Assembly: GCA_016235065.1 (NCBI GenBank)
Contig: JACRMB010000003.1
Coordinates: 593,943-657,942 of the forward strand
DNA length: 64,000 nt
DNA from: Actinomycetota bacterium
Lineage (GTDB): Bacteria; Actinomycetota; Thermoleophilia; BMS3ABIN01
Reading direction: 5' to 3'
In this document: positions 17,733 through 27,100 of the stretch, in pieces
Layout: each line of letters opens with the position of its first letter
Numbering within the stretch: the first letter of the stretch is position 1
The notes under the pieces: generated by a model
What the model was told of the DNA's origin: nothing
Databases searched by the model: none
The model's input: only the letters and a program-made list of their open reading frames with translations
Position numbers and translations under genes: made by a program

Positions 17733-18239
17733 ATGAAGATACGAACAGGCATAGGAATCGACGCCCACCGTTTCGTCGAAGGACGGCGGCTGATCCTCGG
17801 CGGCGTGTCTGTCGACCATCCCCTGGGCCTGGAGGGGCATTCCGACGCGGATGTACTTTCCCACGCGATCGCCGACGCCCTGCTGGGCGCCGCCGGGCTC
17901 GAGGATATCGGCCATTATTTTCCGGATACCGACCCTGGATTCAAAGACATGTCGAGCCTGGTGATACTTAGCCGGGTAATGGAGCTGGTCCGAAAACGCG
18001 GCTGCGAAGTCGGCAATATCGACGCCGTCTTGGTGCTGGAGGAGCCGCGCATGGCGCCATACCGCAAAAACATGCGTATCGCCCTCGCCGAAGCGCTGGA
18101 CATCCCCGCTGAAGATATCAGCCTGCGGGCGACAACCACCGAGGGCATGGGCTTCGCCGGCAGGGGTGAGGGTATCGCGGCAGTCGCTACATGTTTGGTA
18201 GAATGCGCAGGGAGCATAATGATGGAAATGGACCTTTAG
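17733..18239 (+). CDS. ispF: 2-C-methyl-D-erythritol 2,4-cyclodiphosphate synthase
   Basis: The 168-residue enzyme closes the cyclodiphosphate ring in the MEP pathway. The GIGIDAHRF motif provides the metal-binding Asp and His (D9, H11), and GLEGHSDADVLSHAIADALLGA carries the third zinc ligand and neighbouring loop. IGHYFPDTDPGFK and RATTTEGMGFAGRGEG form the CDP-binding and trimer regions. It has an AAGGAGA ribosome site before ATG. Its C-terminus is slightly longer than usual (the family is about 157-160). With ispD it forms the expected pair in the conserved block. Confidence 0.97.
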   Translation: MKIRTGIGIDAHRFVEGRRLILGGVSVDHPLGLEGHSDADVLSHAIADALLGAAGLEDIGHYFPDTDPGFKDMSSLVILSRVMELVRKRGCEVGNIDAVLVLEEPRMAPYRKNMRIALAEALDIPAEDISLRATTTEGMGFAGRGEGIAAVATCLVECAGSIMMEMDL

Positions 18240-18332
18240 CGGAACGGAGCCCGATCAATGCGAGCTTCCACCGGCAGGATGGGCGCACCAGAGCCGACAA
18301 CGGTCAACACGAGAAGCCAGGGAGACTGACAT

Positions 18333-18680
18333 ATGTATGCCATAAATTTTTACTCACATATCTATGACGACCAGCTGCGCCACCGCCGCAAGACGGCGAC
18401 GGTGAGGCTCGGCGACAAGAGCCATAAATACCGCAAGGGCGAGATTGTCTGGATCACCATCGGGCGCAAGTACGGCCCGCGCCAGAAGCTCTTCACCGCC
18501 ATCATCGACAGCGTCGAGGTCAAGCCGATCGACGACCTGTCGCCACGTGACATCGAGCGCGAGAACCCCGAGTTCCGCCGCGTCGACGAGGTGGTGCACC
18601 TGCTGGGCCAGATCTACAACCGCACTGTCACCCTGCAGGATACGGTCACTGTAGTCCATTTCTCCGACGTCACCGAGTAG
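18333..18680 (+). CDS. ASCH-domain small protein
   Basis: This 115-residue protein resembles the ASCH fold, a PUA-like beta-barrel linked to RNA binding. Supporting features are the N-terminal MYAINFYSHIYDDQLRHRRK, the conserved KTATVRLGDKSHKYRKGEIVWIT (a basic strand-turn then hydrophobic strand), and RKYGPRQKLFTAIIDSVEVKPI. I cannot name a specific role; RNA-binding or ribosome-linked regulation is inferred from the fold. It sits between ispF and gltX, a position not usually occupied in the Bacillus order, and is on the same strand with short gaps, so it is probably co-transcribed. Confidence 0.72.
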   Translation: MYAINFYSHIYDDQLRHRRKTATVRLGDKSHKYRKGEIVWITIGRKYGPRQKLFTAIIDSVEVKPIDDLSPRDIERENPEFRRVDEVVHLLGQIYNRTVTLQDTVTVVHFSDVTE

Positions 18681-18713
18681 CGGCGAAGACCGGACCAGCA
18701 GCGGTCAACGATC

Positions 18714-20294
18714 ATGCCTGAACGAAATCCTTCCGATCTGCCACCCGGCGGCCCGGTTCCCGGCCCCGTGCGCGTGCGCTTCGCGCCCAGCCCCACCGGC
18801 ACCCTGCACATTGGCTCGGCCCGCACCGCCCTCTACAATTATCTTTTCGCCCGGCACATGGGCGGCAGCTATATCCTCCGGATTGAAGACACCGATGTTG
18901 CCCGTTCCTCCCGTGCGCACGAGCAGTCGATCCTGGCCGACCTGGCCTGGCTGGGCCTGGAATGGGACGAAGGGCCGGATATCGGCGGTGACTATGGTCC
19001 CTACCGCCAGAGCGAGCGCTCCGACGCCGGCATCTATCGCCGGGCTGCCGAGCGGCTGCTCAAAGAGAACAAGGCTTATTACTGCTTCTGCTCGCAGGAG
19101 AGGCTTGAGGAACTGAAGAAGGAAGCGCAGGTCCACGGCGACGCGCCCGGCTATGATCGCAGCTGTGACGCCATCGATCGCGCCGAGGCTGCTGCCCGTG
19201 TGGCCGACGGAGAACCGGCTACCATCCGCTTCCGGGTGCCCCGTACCGACATCGTCGTCACTGACATCATCCACGGACCCACGGAATTCAACTCGGCGGT
19301 CATCGGCGACTTCATCATCCTGAGGTCTGAAGGCGGAGTATCCTATAATTTTGCCGTGGTGGTCGATGACATCGCCATGGAGATCACCCATGTCATCCGC
19401 GGCGAGGATCATCTGACCAACGCAGCCCGGCAGGTACTGGTCTTCCAGGCGCTTGGTCATGAGCCACCGGCCTGGGCGCATCACTCCCTGGTCATGGGGC
19501 CGGACGGCGGCAAGCTCTCCAAGCGCCACGGCGCTACATCCGTGGGCGATTTCCGCGGGATGGGATATCTTTCCTCTGCTATCATCAATTATCTGGCGCT
19601 GCTGTCCTGGTCGCCTTCGGGTGATCAGGAGAAACTCGCCAAGGGTGAGATGGTGGAAGATTTTGAACTGCAGCGGGTAGCGAAGAGCCCGGCGATATTC
19701 GATATCGCCAAACTCAACTGGCTCAACGGCCTGCATATCCGGGACCTGGAGCCGGCGGTGCTGCGCGAGGCGCTGCGGCCGTTCCTGAAAACTGGTGCCG
19801 AGGGACTGGCTGACGCGGCGGCATCCGGAGCAGTTGACGTTTCGGACGAATTAGGCAATATAACCGAAGGCCAGCTTGCCGTCGCCGAAGCTGCCGTGCA
19901 GACATCGCTGGTGACGCTGGCGGATGCAGGCGCCCAGATACGGGAATTCTTCACCCTCTCGCCGCTGGCGGAATCCGAGTGCCTGCCGGAGCTGAAAGAG
20001 GAAGGCAGCGCCGCCGTACTGGAGATGGTTCTGGCCGGGGTCGACAGGCTTCCTGATGCTGGGAGCATCGCTGCCGACGGGGTGGCGGAGCAGCTTGAAT
20101 CGGCTCGCGCCCTGCTGAAGGAATGGAAAAAAGTCTGTAAAAAAGCGGATATCCCGCCGAAACGCCTATTCCGCACTCTAAGGATAGCCCTCACCGGCAG
20201 GACATCCGGGCCGGAGCTGCCGTTCCTGCTTGTCGGACTCGGCTCGGCGACGGTGCGCGAGCGGCTGGAAGCGGCGCGGCCGTTTTCCGGCTGA
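18714..20294 (+). CDS. gltX: Glutamyl-tRNA synthetase
   Basis: The 526-residue class I synthetase has the HIGH motif as LHIGSARTALYNY near residue 36 within RVRFAPSPTGT, and the KMSKS motif as KLSKRHG near 267. It also has the GluRS-specific LRIEDTD and the C-terminal anticodon-binding alpha-helical cage. It charges tRNA-Glu; in organisms lacking GlnRS it often also mischarges tRNA-Gln, which cannot be decided here. It is longer than many bacterial GluRS, with a short proline-rich N-terminal extension before the conserved start. It is followed 84 nt later by cysS, as in Bacillus-type synteny (without cysE). Confidence 0.97.
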   Translation: MPERNPSDLPPGGPVPGPVRVRFAPSPTGTLHIGSARTALYNYLFARHMGGSYILRIEDTDVARSSRAHEQSILADLAWLGLEWDEGPDIGGDYGPYRQSERSDAGIYRRAAERLLKENKAYYCFCSQERLEELKKEAQVHGDAPGYDRSCDAIDRAEAAARVADGEPATIRFRVPRTDIVVTDIIHGPTEFNSAVIGDFIILRSEGGVSYNFAVVVDDIAMEITHVIRGEDHLTNAARQVLVFQALGHEPPAWAHHSLVMGPDGGKLSKRHGATSVGDFRGMGYLSSAIINYLALLSWSPSGDQEKLAKGEMVEDFELQRVAKSPAIFDIAKLNWLNGLHIRDLEPAVLREALRPFLKTGAEGLADAAASGAVDVSDELGNITEGQLAVAEAAVQTSLVTLADAGAQIREFFTLSPLAESECLPELKEEGSAAVLEMVLAGVDRLPDAGSIAADGVAEQLESARALLKEWKKVCKKADIPPKRLFRTLRIALTGRTSGPELPFLLVGLGSATVRERLEAARPFSG

Positions 20295-20396
20295 ATCTAC
20301 AGGCAGGATATACTGACAGAGGTACTGCAGGAACAGGACAGAAAAAGCGGCAAGGATAGCGACAGGAGCAGGGACTGAGTGTACGGAACCAACGAC

Positions 20397-21854
20397 ATGG
20401 CGATCCAGCAGATCAAGATATATAACTCGCTGACGCGGAAGAAAGAGGACTTCGTCCCGCGCGACCGCGGCAAGGTCGGCATCTATGTCTGCGGCCCGAC
20501 CGTCTATGGTTACGTACACGTGGGCAACGCCCGTCCCTATGTCTTCTTCGCGGTGCTCTCGCGCTACCTGCGCCACCTCGGCTATGAAGTCACCCTGGTC
20601 GAGAACCTCACCGACGTGGATGACAAGATAATCGAACGCGCCGCCAAGGAAGGAACGACTTCCGACGCGATAGCAAAACAGTTCTCCGATGCCTACATCG
20701 AAGACACCGGCCGCCTGGGACTCGGGCGTCCCGACGTCGAGCCGCGGGCTACCGAACATATCGAAGAGATCATCGATATCTGCAAGGAGCTGGTCGCCTC
20801 GGGATATGCCTATGAGACCGGCGGCAGCCTTTATTTCCGCGTAGGTGAGTTCACGGGATACGGCAAGCTATCCGGCCAGAAGACCGACCAGATGAAGCAC
20901 TGCGAATTGCCTCGCGACGGCGAGGCTAAAGAGAGCCCTCTGGACTTCGCCATCTGGAAGGCGGCCAAGCCGGGCGAGCCCAGCTGGGAAAGCCCCTGGG
21001 GCCTCGGTCGTCCAGGCTGGCACATCGAGTGCACGGCCATGTCGCTGAAGTACCTGGGCAAGAAGTTCGATATCCATGGCGGCGGCCGCGACCTGGTCTT
21101 CCCCCACCACGAGAACGAGGTGGCCCAGGCCGAAGCTGTTACCGGCACGGGATTTGTCCGCTACTGGATGCACAACGGCATGATCACCCGCAAGGACGAG
21201 AAGATGAGCAAGTCCATCGGCAATATCTTCCTGTTGCGGGAGTTCCTCAAGAATTATGATCCGCGGGTGCTCATCCTTTTCTTCATGGGCTCCCACTACC
21301 GCAGCCCGCTGGAGTTCTCGGAGCTCAATCTGGATGAAGCCGCCACACAACTGGAGCGTTTTCGCAACTGCCTTTGGAAGATAAACGGCGTGATCGGCGA
21401 AGGGACGGCCGGGGAAGACACGGCCAGCGGCCACAAGCCGCCCGACAGCGCCGCCCTTCAGGCCGCCATGGACCGCACCCGGGAGCAGTTCGACGACGAG
21501 ATGCGTGATGACATCAACACGGCGGGCGCGCTTGCCGCGGTTTTCGGACTCGTCCGGGTTGTCAACGAATATGCTGAAGACGCTTCACTGGCTGGAGGCG
21601 CTGACGCCGGAATGCTGACTGAGGCTCGCGACCTTATCGTTGAATTGCTGCACATCCTTGGCGTGGACATCTCCCCATCGGAGTACGGTGAATCCGGTTT
21701 TGAACAGGAACTCCTCGATCTGGTCGAGGAGAGGGAGCAGGCACGGCTGGCGAAGGATTACGCCGCCGCCGACGCTGCCCGCGACAAGCTTGCCGCCGCC
21801 GGATATGAAGTGCGTGACACTCCCCAGGGGCCGAAGCTGGTCAGGAAATCCTGA
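20397..21854 (+). CDS. cysS: Cysteinyl-tRNA synthetase
   Basis: The class I synthetase is 485 residues from ATG 20397; an in-frame GTG at 20379 would add six residues. The start was chosen because family members begin shortly before IYNSLTRKKE. HIGH is represented by HVGNARPYV near residue 42, preceded by YVCGPTVYGY, whose Cys is a zinc ligand. The KMSKS motif is KMSKSIGN near 269. GRPGWHIECTAM carries another zinc Cys, and the His ligand lies in DLVFPHHENE. The C-terminal DALR/anticodon domain is complete. It belongs to the conserved gltX-cysS-yacP-sigH order. Confidence 0.97.
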   Translation: MAIQQIKIYNSLTRKKEDFVPRDRGKVGIYVCGPTVYGYVHVGNARPYVFFAVLSRYLRHLGYEVTLVENLTDVDDKIIERAAKEGTTSDAIAKQFSDAYIEDTGRLGLGRPDVEPRATEHIEEIIDICKELVASGYAYETGGSLYFRVGEFTGYGKLSGQKTDQMKHCELPRDGEAKESPLDFAIWKAAKPGEPSWESPWGLGRPGWHIECTAMSLKYLGKKFDIHGGGRDLVFPHHENEVAQAEAVTGTGFVRYWMHNGMITRKDEKMSKSIGNIFLLREFLKNYDPRVLILFFMGSHYRSPLEFSELNLDEAATQLERFRNCLWKINGVIGEGTAGEDTASGHKPPDSAALQAAMDRTREQFDDEMRDDINTAGALAAVFGLVRVVNEYAEDASLAGGADAGMLTEARDLIVELLHILGVDISPSEYGESGFEQELLDLVEEREQARLAKDYAAADAARDKLAAAGYEVRDTPQGPKLVRKS

Positions 21855-21935
21855 AGCCACGCCAGGCTGGTGGTGGAAGCATCAGACGGCCGTTCGCGCA
21901 CTTGCAAACCTGTAATCCAGGACGAAAAGAGCCCC

Positions 21936-22529
21936 ATGGCAGGCCATAAGTACGAAGCTGAAAAAGCCGGTCACCTCGATGGGCGTCTGCGCCGGTTCAT
22001 GGCGCCACCAGAGCTGCTTCTGGGCAGATTCGCGCCTTTACCAGGCGAGATATGGGCCGTCATCGGTGCTGGCACCGGATTCCTGGCAATCCCGCTGGCA
22101 GCGCGGGTCGAGAAGGTCCACGCGCTCGATCTCAGCGACAAGATGCTGGAACTACTTCGCAGGAACCTCGAGGATAAACAGGTGGACAATGTCGAGACGG
22201 CCAGATCGGAAGAGAGCGCTCTGCCGCTTCCTGATTCCTCGGTCGACGCGGTGCTGCTGGCTTTCGTACTTCACGAGGTCGATGAACCGGAGAAGTTCCT
22301 CGGCGAAGTATCGAGGATAACAAGGCCCGGTGGCAGGCTCTGCGTCATCGAGTTCACCAGTTCGGGTTCATTCGGGCCGCCGAAGGACGAGCGGTTGACC
22401 TCAGGGAAGATAAATGACTTGGCTGAAGGCGTGGGGTATGAGACGAGCCGTACCTGGAACTGGCAACGCCGGTTGATCGGCTGGAAATATTTCGAACTGG
22501 CTGGATACGAATTCAGGAAGGGCTCATGA
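21936..22529 (+). CDS. SAM-dependent methyltransferase in the place of rlmB
   Basis: The protein is 197 residues from ATG 21936; an upstream ATG at 21870 is open but adds unrelated residues. It is a Methyltransf_11-type enzyme with motif I AVIGAGTGFLAIPLA near residue 42, then ALDLSDKMLELLRRN, AVLLAFVLHEVDEPEKFL and RITRPGGRLCVIEF. UbiE/CheR-like sequences of this kind methylate small molecules; the substrate here is unknown. In related genomes this slot between cysS and yacP often holds mrnC and the SpoU methyltransferase rlmB. Neither is present, and this Rossmann enzyme is not SpoU-like. It overlaps yacP by 4 nt (ATGA). Confidence 0.85.
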   Translation: MAGHKYEAEKAGHLDGRLRRFMAPPELLLGRFAPLPGEIWAVIGAGTGFLAIPLAARVEKVHALDLSDKMLELLRRNLEDKQVDNVETARSEESALPLPDSSVDAVLLAFVLHEVDEPEKFLGEVSRITRPGGRLCVIEFTSSGSFGPPKDERLTSGKINDLAEGVGYETSRTWNWQRRLIGWKYFELAGYEFRKGS

Positions 22530-23032
22530 TCTACATCATCGACGGCTATAACGTGGCCCACGTGCAGGAGTCAGGCAGTATTACCAAGGGTGAGCTGGAA
22601 GACAAACGCCAGTCCCTGATCGAATCCGTCGTCAGCTACATCGCCACCACCGGCGATGAGGCCATTGTGGTGTTCGACTCCACCACCGCAGAAACCACCG
22701 AGTGCCATCAGGTCCCCAATACCTCTGTCACCGTCTGCTTCTCATCGGCCTCCATGATCGCGGACATCCTCATCAACAAGCTGGTGCAGGAGAAGCTGGC
22801 ATCCACCCAGGCAGACATCCGGGTCGTCAGCGCCGACTGGGAGGTCCAGAAGGGATCGCTGATGAAGGGCGTCGAACGCATGACTCCCCGCAATTTTCTC
22901 GCCGAAATAAAAAAATTTGAAAAAAAGCTTGCAATCTGTCCCGAAAAGGATAAAATGCGCTGGAAGCTTGAACATAAAGTAGACGTCGAGACTTTGCGGA
23001 AACTGGAAGAAATGCGTAGGGGGCGCGGTTAG
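22526..23032 (+). CDS. YacP-like NYN-domain ribonuclease
   Basis: The 168-residue protein starts MIYIIDGYNVAHV, the classic opening of the YacP/Rae1 NYN domain (PIN-like fold), with the conserved DGYN. VVFDSTTAE and VVSADWEVQKGS carry further acidic residues of the active site. Members such as Bacillus Rae1 cleave mRNA inside the ribosomal A site. The C-terminal third is basic and coiled (FLAEIKKFEKKLAI). It is translationally coupled to the upstream methyltransferase (ATGA) and lies before sigH, as in Bacillus. Assignment to the NYN/YacP family is firm; the exact activity is inferred. Confidence 0.9.
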   Translation: MIYIIDGYNVAHVQESGSITKGELEDKRQSLIESVVSYIATTGDEAIVVFDSTTAETTECHQVPNTSVTVCFSSASMIADILINKLVQEKLASTQADIRVVSADWEVQKGSLMKGVERMTPRNFLAEIKKFEKKLAICPEKDKMRWKLEHKVDVETLRKLEEMRRGRG

Positions 23033-23170
23033 GACAACCGTGCGGGTTCTCAGGAATCTGGCCCAGAAGTAACGGGGAAGGTTTTTTCAGGCCATTGGCG
23101 AAAACCCTCCCGCAGACCGTAAACCCGGCGATTTATCCGGAGACAGCTGGATAAGGAGAGGGGGAGAGTC

Positions 23171-23800
23171 TTGAAAACTTCAACGGGGCAGGATGAAGAT
23201 GTAATGCTGATCGCGAAGGCGCGGTCGGGGAAACTGGACGCCTTCGAGGCGATCGTTTCCAAGTATCACAGTTTCGTCAAGCTGAAGGCCAGTTCCTACT
23301 TCATGTCGGGTGGCGACACCGACGATCTCGTCCAGGAAGGGCTCATCGGTCTGACCAAGGCCATCCGCGATTATCGTGACGACCGCGAGGCCTCGTTCCG
23401 CAGTTTTGCCGAGCTCTGCATCACCCGGCAGATCATCACCGCCATCAAGACCGCCTCACGCCAGAAGCACCAGCCGCTGAACAGCTACCTCTCCCTGAGC
23501 CATTCGCCGACTTCCCATGACGATGGCGAGTGCTCGCTGGGTGATATACTTCCCGGCTCTCCCACCCACGACCCCCTGAACGTGGTCATCAGCTCGGAGG
23601 AGGTCGCCAGCCTCAAGGATTGTCTTGGGCGCCTTCTAAGCGAGCTCGAGACCAGCGTCCTCAGCCTGTACCTGGAGGGGCACTCCTATGAGAAGATAGC
23701 CGAGGATATCGGTTATGACACCAAGAGCGTGGACAACGCTCTGCAAAGGATTAAGCGTAAGGTAGACCTTCACCTTCAGAGCCGGCAGGTGCACTTCTAG
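23171..23800 (+). CDS. sigH: RNA polymerase sigma factor, SigH family
   Basis: The 209-residue sigma-70 group protein starts at TTG with a strong AAGGAGAGGGGG ribosome site. Region 2 has YHSFVKLKASSYFMSGGDTDDLVQEGLIGLTKAIRDYRDDREASFRSFAELCITRQI (conserved SigH spacing), and region 4 has LGRLLSELETSVLSLYLEGHSYEKIAEDIGYDTKSVDNALQRIKRK. This family is the spore-initiation/stationary sigma H of Bacillus; in non-spore-forming Actinomycetota it serves other general roles. A terminator follows at 23873. Its position after yacP matches Bacillus (yacP-sigH). Whether this organism sporulates cannot be judged from the window. Confidence 0.92.
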   Translation: MKTSTGQDEDVMLIAKARSGKLDAFEAIVSKYHSFVKLKASSYFMSGGDTDDLVQEGLIGLTKAIRDYRDDREASFRSFAELCITRQIITAIKTASRQKHQPLNSYLSLSHSPTSHDDGECSLGDILPGSPTHDPLNVVISSEEVASLKDCLGRLLSELETSVLSLYLEGHSYEKIAEDIGYDTKSVDNALQRIKRKVDLHLQSRQVHF

Positions 23801-23872
23801 AGGCCTGGAGACCGCCAGAAAGGCAGGGAATCGCGGCATTTAGGCCCGAATCCTGCAAATAGCGTAATTAAA

Positions 23873-23923
23873 GAGGCGCCCTTCGATGTTGGGGAACAAC
23901 ACCAAAGGGGGCCTCTTGTTTTA
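23873..23923 (+). terminator. Intrinsic terminator of the sigH transcript
   Basis: GAGGCGCCCTT pairs with AAGGGGGCCTC over a roughly 20-base loop, and the stem is followed by TTGTTTTAT. The same T-rich run contains TATAAT (23920-23925), a plausible -10 box for the tRNA gene at 23946. Confidence 0.85.
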
Positions 23924-23945
23924 TAATGTTCTTTCTCCACACAAG

Positions 23946-24022
23946 GCCGGTGTAGCTCAGTTGGCTAGAGCAGCTGATTTGTAATCAGCAGGCCACGGGT
24001 TCGAATCCTGTCACCGGCTCCA
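23946..24022 (+). tRNA. tRNA-Thr (anticodon TGT), CCA encoded
   Basis: The cloverleaf is complete: acceptor GCCGGTG/CACCGGC, D-stem GCTC/GAGC, anticodon stem GCTGA/TCAGC with loop TTTGTAA (anticodon TGT at 23980-23982), and T-arm with GGTTCGAATCC. The 3' CCA is encoded. In many related genomes tRNA-Thr directly follows sigH and precedes rpmG-secE-nusG; here the order breaks after it. Confidence 0.98.
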
Positions 24023-24048
24023 GTCTTTTGCCTGCAGATAGAGGGATT

Positions 24049-24088
24049 AAATAAATCTTGCCGCCAATGAAGGCGGCAAGATTTATTT
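24049..24088. terminator. Perfect 17-bp hairpin, bidirectional terminator
   Basis: AAATAAATCTTGCCGCC (24049-24065) and its exact reverse complement (24072-24088) flank a 6-base loop, followed by CTTTT. The A/T-rich base lets it end both the tRNA transcript and the convergent FtsX gene transcript. Confidence 0.92.
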
Positions 24089-24121
24089 CTTTTCACCTTT
24101 GTCGCCTCAGATGGCACTCAC

Positions 24122-27100
24122 CTATTCATACCGAAGCGCCTCTGCCGGGTAGATCTTCGAGGCCTGGCGCGAAGGCAGGTATGTAGTGAGTAGTGACGCG
24201 CTGTAAGTCAATACGAAGATGGCGATGATCCCCGTCCATGGCATCTTGAAGGCCACACCGTCGATCTCCTTTGATACGAATGTTATGAAGTTATAACTAA
24301 GGCCGATGCCCAGTACCGTGCCGATGATGATGCCCAGCAGCGAGACGAACGAGGACTCCAGCAGGAAGGTGCTCTGCACCATGCCGCGCCGGAAACCGAT
24401 GGCGCGGAGCATGCCGATCTGGTGGCGCCGCTCGACCACCGAGCGGGCTGCGATGACGCCGAGGGCGGCGATGCCGACGACCAGGCCCAGGCCCATGAAG
24501 CCCTGCATCAGGCGGTTCATCATATTGTTCGACCGCATCATGTCGCCCAGATGCTCGGCTGTCACCCGTGTGTCCATCCCGTTAGCGAAGAACGTTCGTG
24601 AAAGCGCTTTCGAAGTGGCAGCGGCATCCACTCCCGGCTTCAGCTTGAACCAGAAAGACGTCGCCGGTGCCGGCGTTGCGGTGATACTGTCGATGGCCTG
24701 CTTTGAGGTGAAGACGCTGTTGGTGGCGTACATGGCCATTGATTCGATGACGCCGATCACTTTCAGGCTTCTGGCTTTGCCGGTCTGCGGATCACGCACC
24801 TCGATGTAGACGTCGGGCAGTGTCTCATTATCAGCATAGAAACCGCTTAGCATGAAGTCAGAGGGGATGTCGGAATTCAGGTTGGACGGGCTCGGCACCA
24901 GTCCGCTATGGACTACGGCCAGGCCGGGATCGTCGGCCAGCGCCTGCCAGACGGCAGCATCGCTCTCGTAACTGCCGGACTTGAGCTGGAATGTGTAGTC
25001 GACGTTTTCCAGGTAACCGTCATCGGCGCCCTGGACGACGAAGCTCTGCCAATCGCCGCCGTTCTCGCCAGTCTGCCGGATATCAACCGGCGCGACCGCG
25101 ACGCTGCCGACGGCGGTGATGTCATCGGGGTTTATGCCCTCGCTGGAAGCCGCAATCTTGCCTGTGACTTCATCCACCGGGTTAGCGTAACCGGCGAGGC
25201 CCTGGATATCGAAACCGCCGGCGAGCCGCTCGGTGTTATCCCAAATGGCGCCGAAGGAACCCAGCATCGCCGACATGAAGCTCATGGTGAAGATGATCAG
25301 GGCGAACATCGCCAGGGCCATGCCGGTGCGGAAACGGGTCCGCATCGGGTAGTTGACTGCGATCTTCAGCAGCGGCGGCATCCCTTTGACGCGCCGGAAG
25401 ATGCTGACCACGAAAGCCAGCAGGATGTCCGAGTTATACATGACCGTCCAGATGGCGCCGGCGACGATGGCGATGCCGGAAAGGATGAACATCTCCATCC
25501 CCCTGGTCATCTCCGGCAGCGAAAGCAGGCTACTCACGACCTCGGCGGGCAACAGCCACCAGACCAGCAGGCCGAGGCCGGCGATGGTGAAAGCGGCGCG
25601 CTCCGGCAGGCCGAGGTTTCGCGCCAGCAGCGGCAGGCCGATGATGCCCAGCGAGGTGCCGATCATGAATGGGGCCAGCTGCATTGAGTTCAGTCCTAAA
25701 ATCGTCAGCAGTGCGCCCAGGATGAGCATGCCGATAGCGCCGAACACCCAGACCTTGCGGCGCTGCCGTTTCGGTTCGGGAAGGTCGCGGATGGCGCGGA
25801 CGATATTTATATGTCCGGCGCGCCATGCGGAGACGACGACCACGACCAAAGTGGCGGTCAAGCCCATAGCATATGCGACGACGAGGCTGCGCCAGTCGAC
25901 GGTGAAGGCGAAGCTGAAATCGTCAACCTGGCCAAAGGCGCCACTCATGACCCTGACCATGGCCCAGCCAACGCCGATGCCGGCGATGACGCCGACTCCG
26001 GCCGCCAGCAGCGCATAGACGATGCCCTCGAAGACGAAGATCTTGAGGATGTCCCGGCGCCGGGAGCCGAGGGCGCGCATGACGCCCAGCTCCGTCTTCC
26101 GTTCGGTGGCCAGCATGACGAAGATCAGGAAGATCAGCATGACGCCGGCGACCATCGAGAACTCGCCCAGGATCAGAAAGATATTGGTGAGGCTCGTGGC
26201 GGCCTCGCTGGCTTCGTCCAGCACATCCTGTTTCACCGTCTGGGCTTCGAGTGTAGTGCCGGCCAGTAGCGGGTTGACCTTATCCGCTACCTGTCCCGAA
26301 AGTGCGGCGCCATCAAACTCATTTCCGGTATTGGAGATGAGGATCATGTTGTAGGTGTTTGAGGTACCGGCATATGACCAAAGATCTTCGACCGGCAGTA
26401 CCATGGACAGTCCCTCGGATGGCTTGCCGCCGTCCTTAAATACGCCTGCGATATTGAGTGTCGTCGGCTCCCGCCCCATGAAAACCTGAATAACATCGCC
26501 CGGGGCGACATCGAGGTCCTCAGCCGCTTTGCTGCCCAGGAATGCTTCACCGGTCGACAGGCGGGCGATGTCAAGCTCCTCGCCGGCCGTGTTCACAAGA
26601 GGCTCAGTTGCGGCAGCATAATTGCCTGCCACGCCCAGTACGGTAAGCTCCGGAATACTTTGCTTCGTGTTCGGTGAGATCGCCGGCGCCAGCTCGATGA
26701 CAGCCGGGGTCACGCCGTCAGCAAGACCAGTGCCGGACAGGCCGGTGTCGATCTTCTCATAGACATCGCTGCTGAAGTAAGTACCGCCGATGCGGGTCCT
26801 GGTGCCGGTGAAATCACCGCCGCTCTTTTCGCCGTCACCCTTGTCGATGATGATCTCGTCGATTGCGCCGTAGCCCCGCAGGGCCTCGTTATCGATCGAA
26901 TGCTTCAATGTGTCGCCCGTGACAAGGGCCGAAGAGAACAGGAGCGTCGTCAGCATCAGGCCGAGGATGATCAGCGTTGTCTGGGCCTTGCGGCGGGTGA
27001 TGTTGCGGACGCCGAGCTTCAACAGGACCGGATTTCGCAAGGCGGCGAATCCCAGCAGCGCCATGCAGACCGCCAGTATCGCCAGGAGTTCGATCATCAG

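Noticed and set aside
24306-26354. Long plus-strand frames opposite the FtsX gene
   Set aside because: They are antisense to a clearly coding permease and have low-complexity composition.
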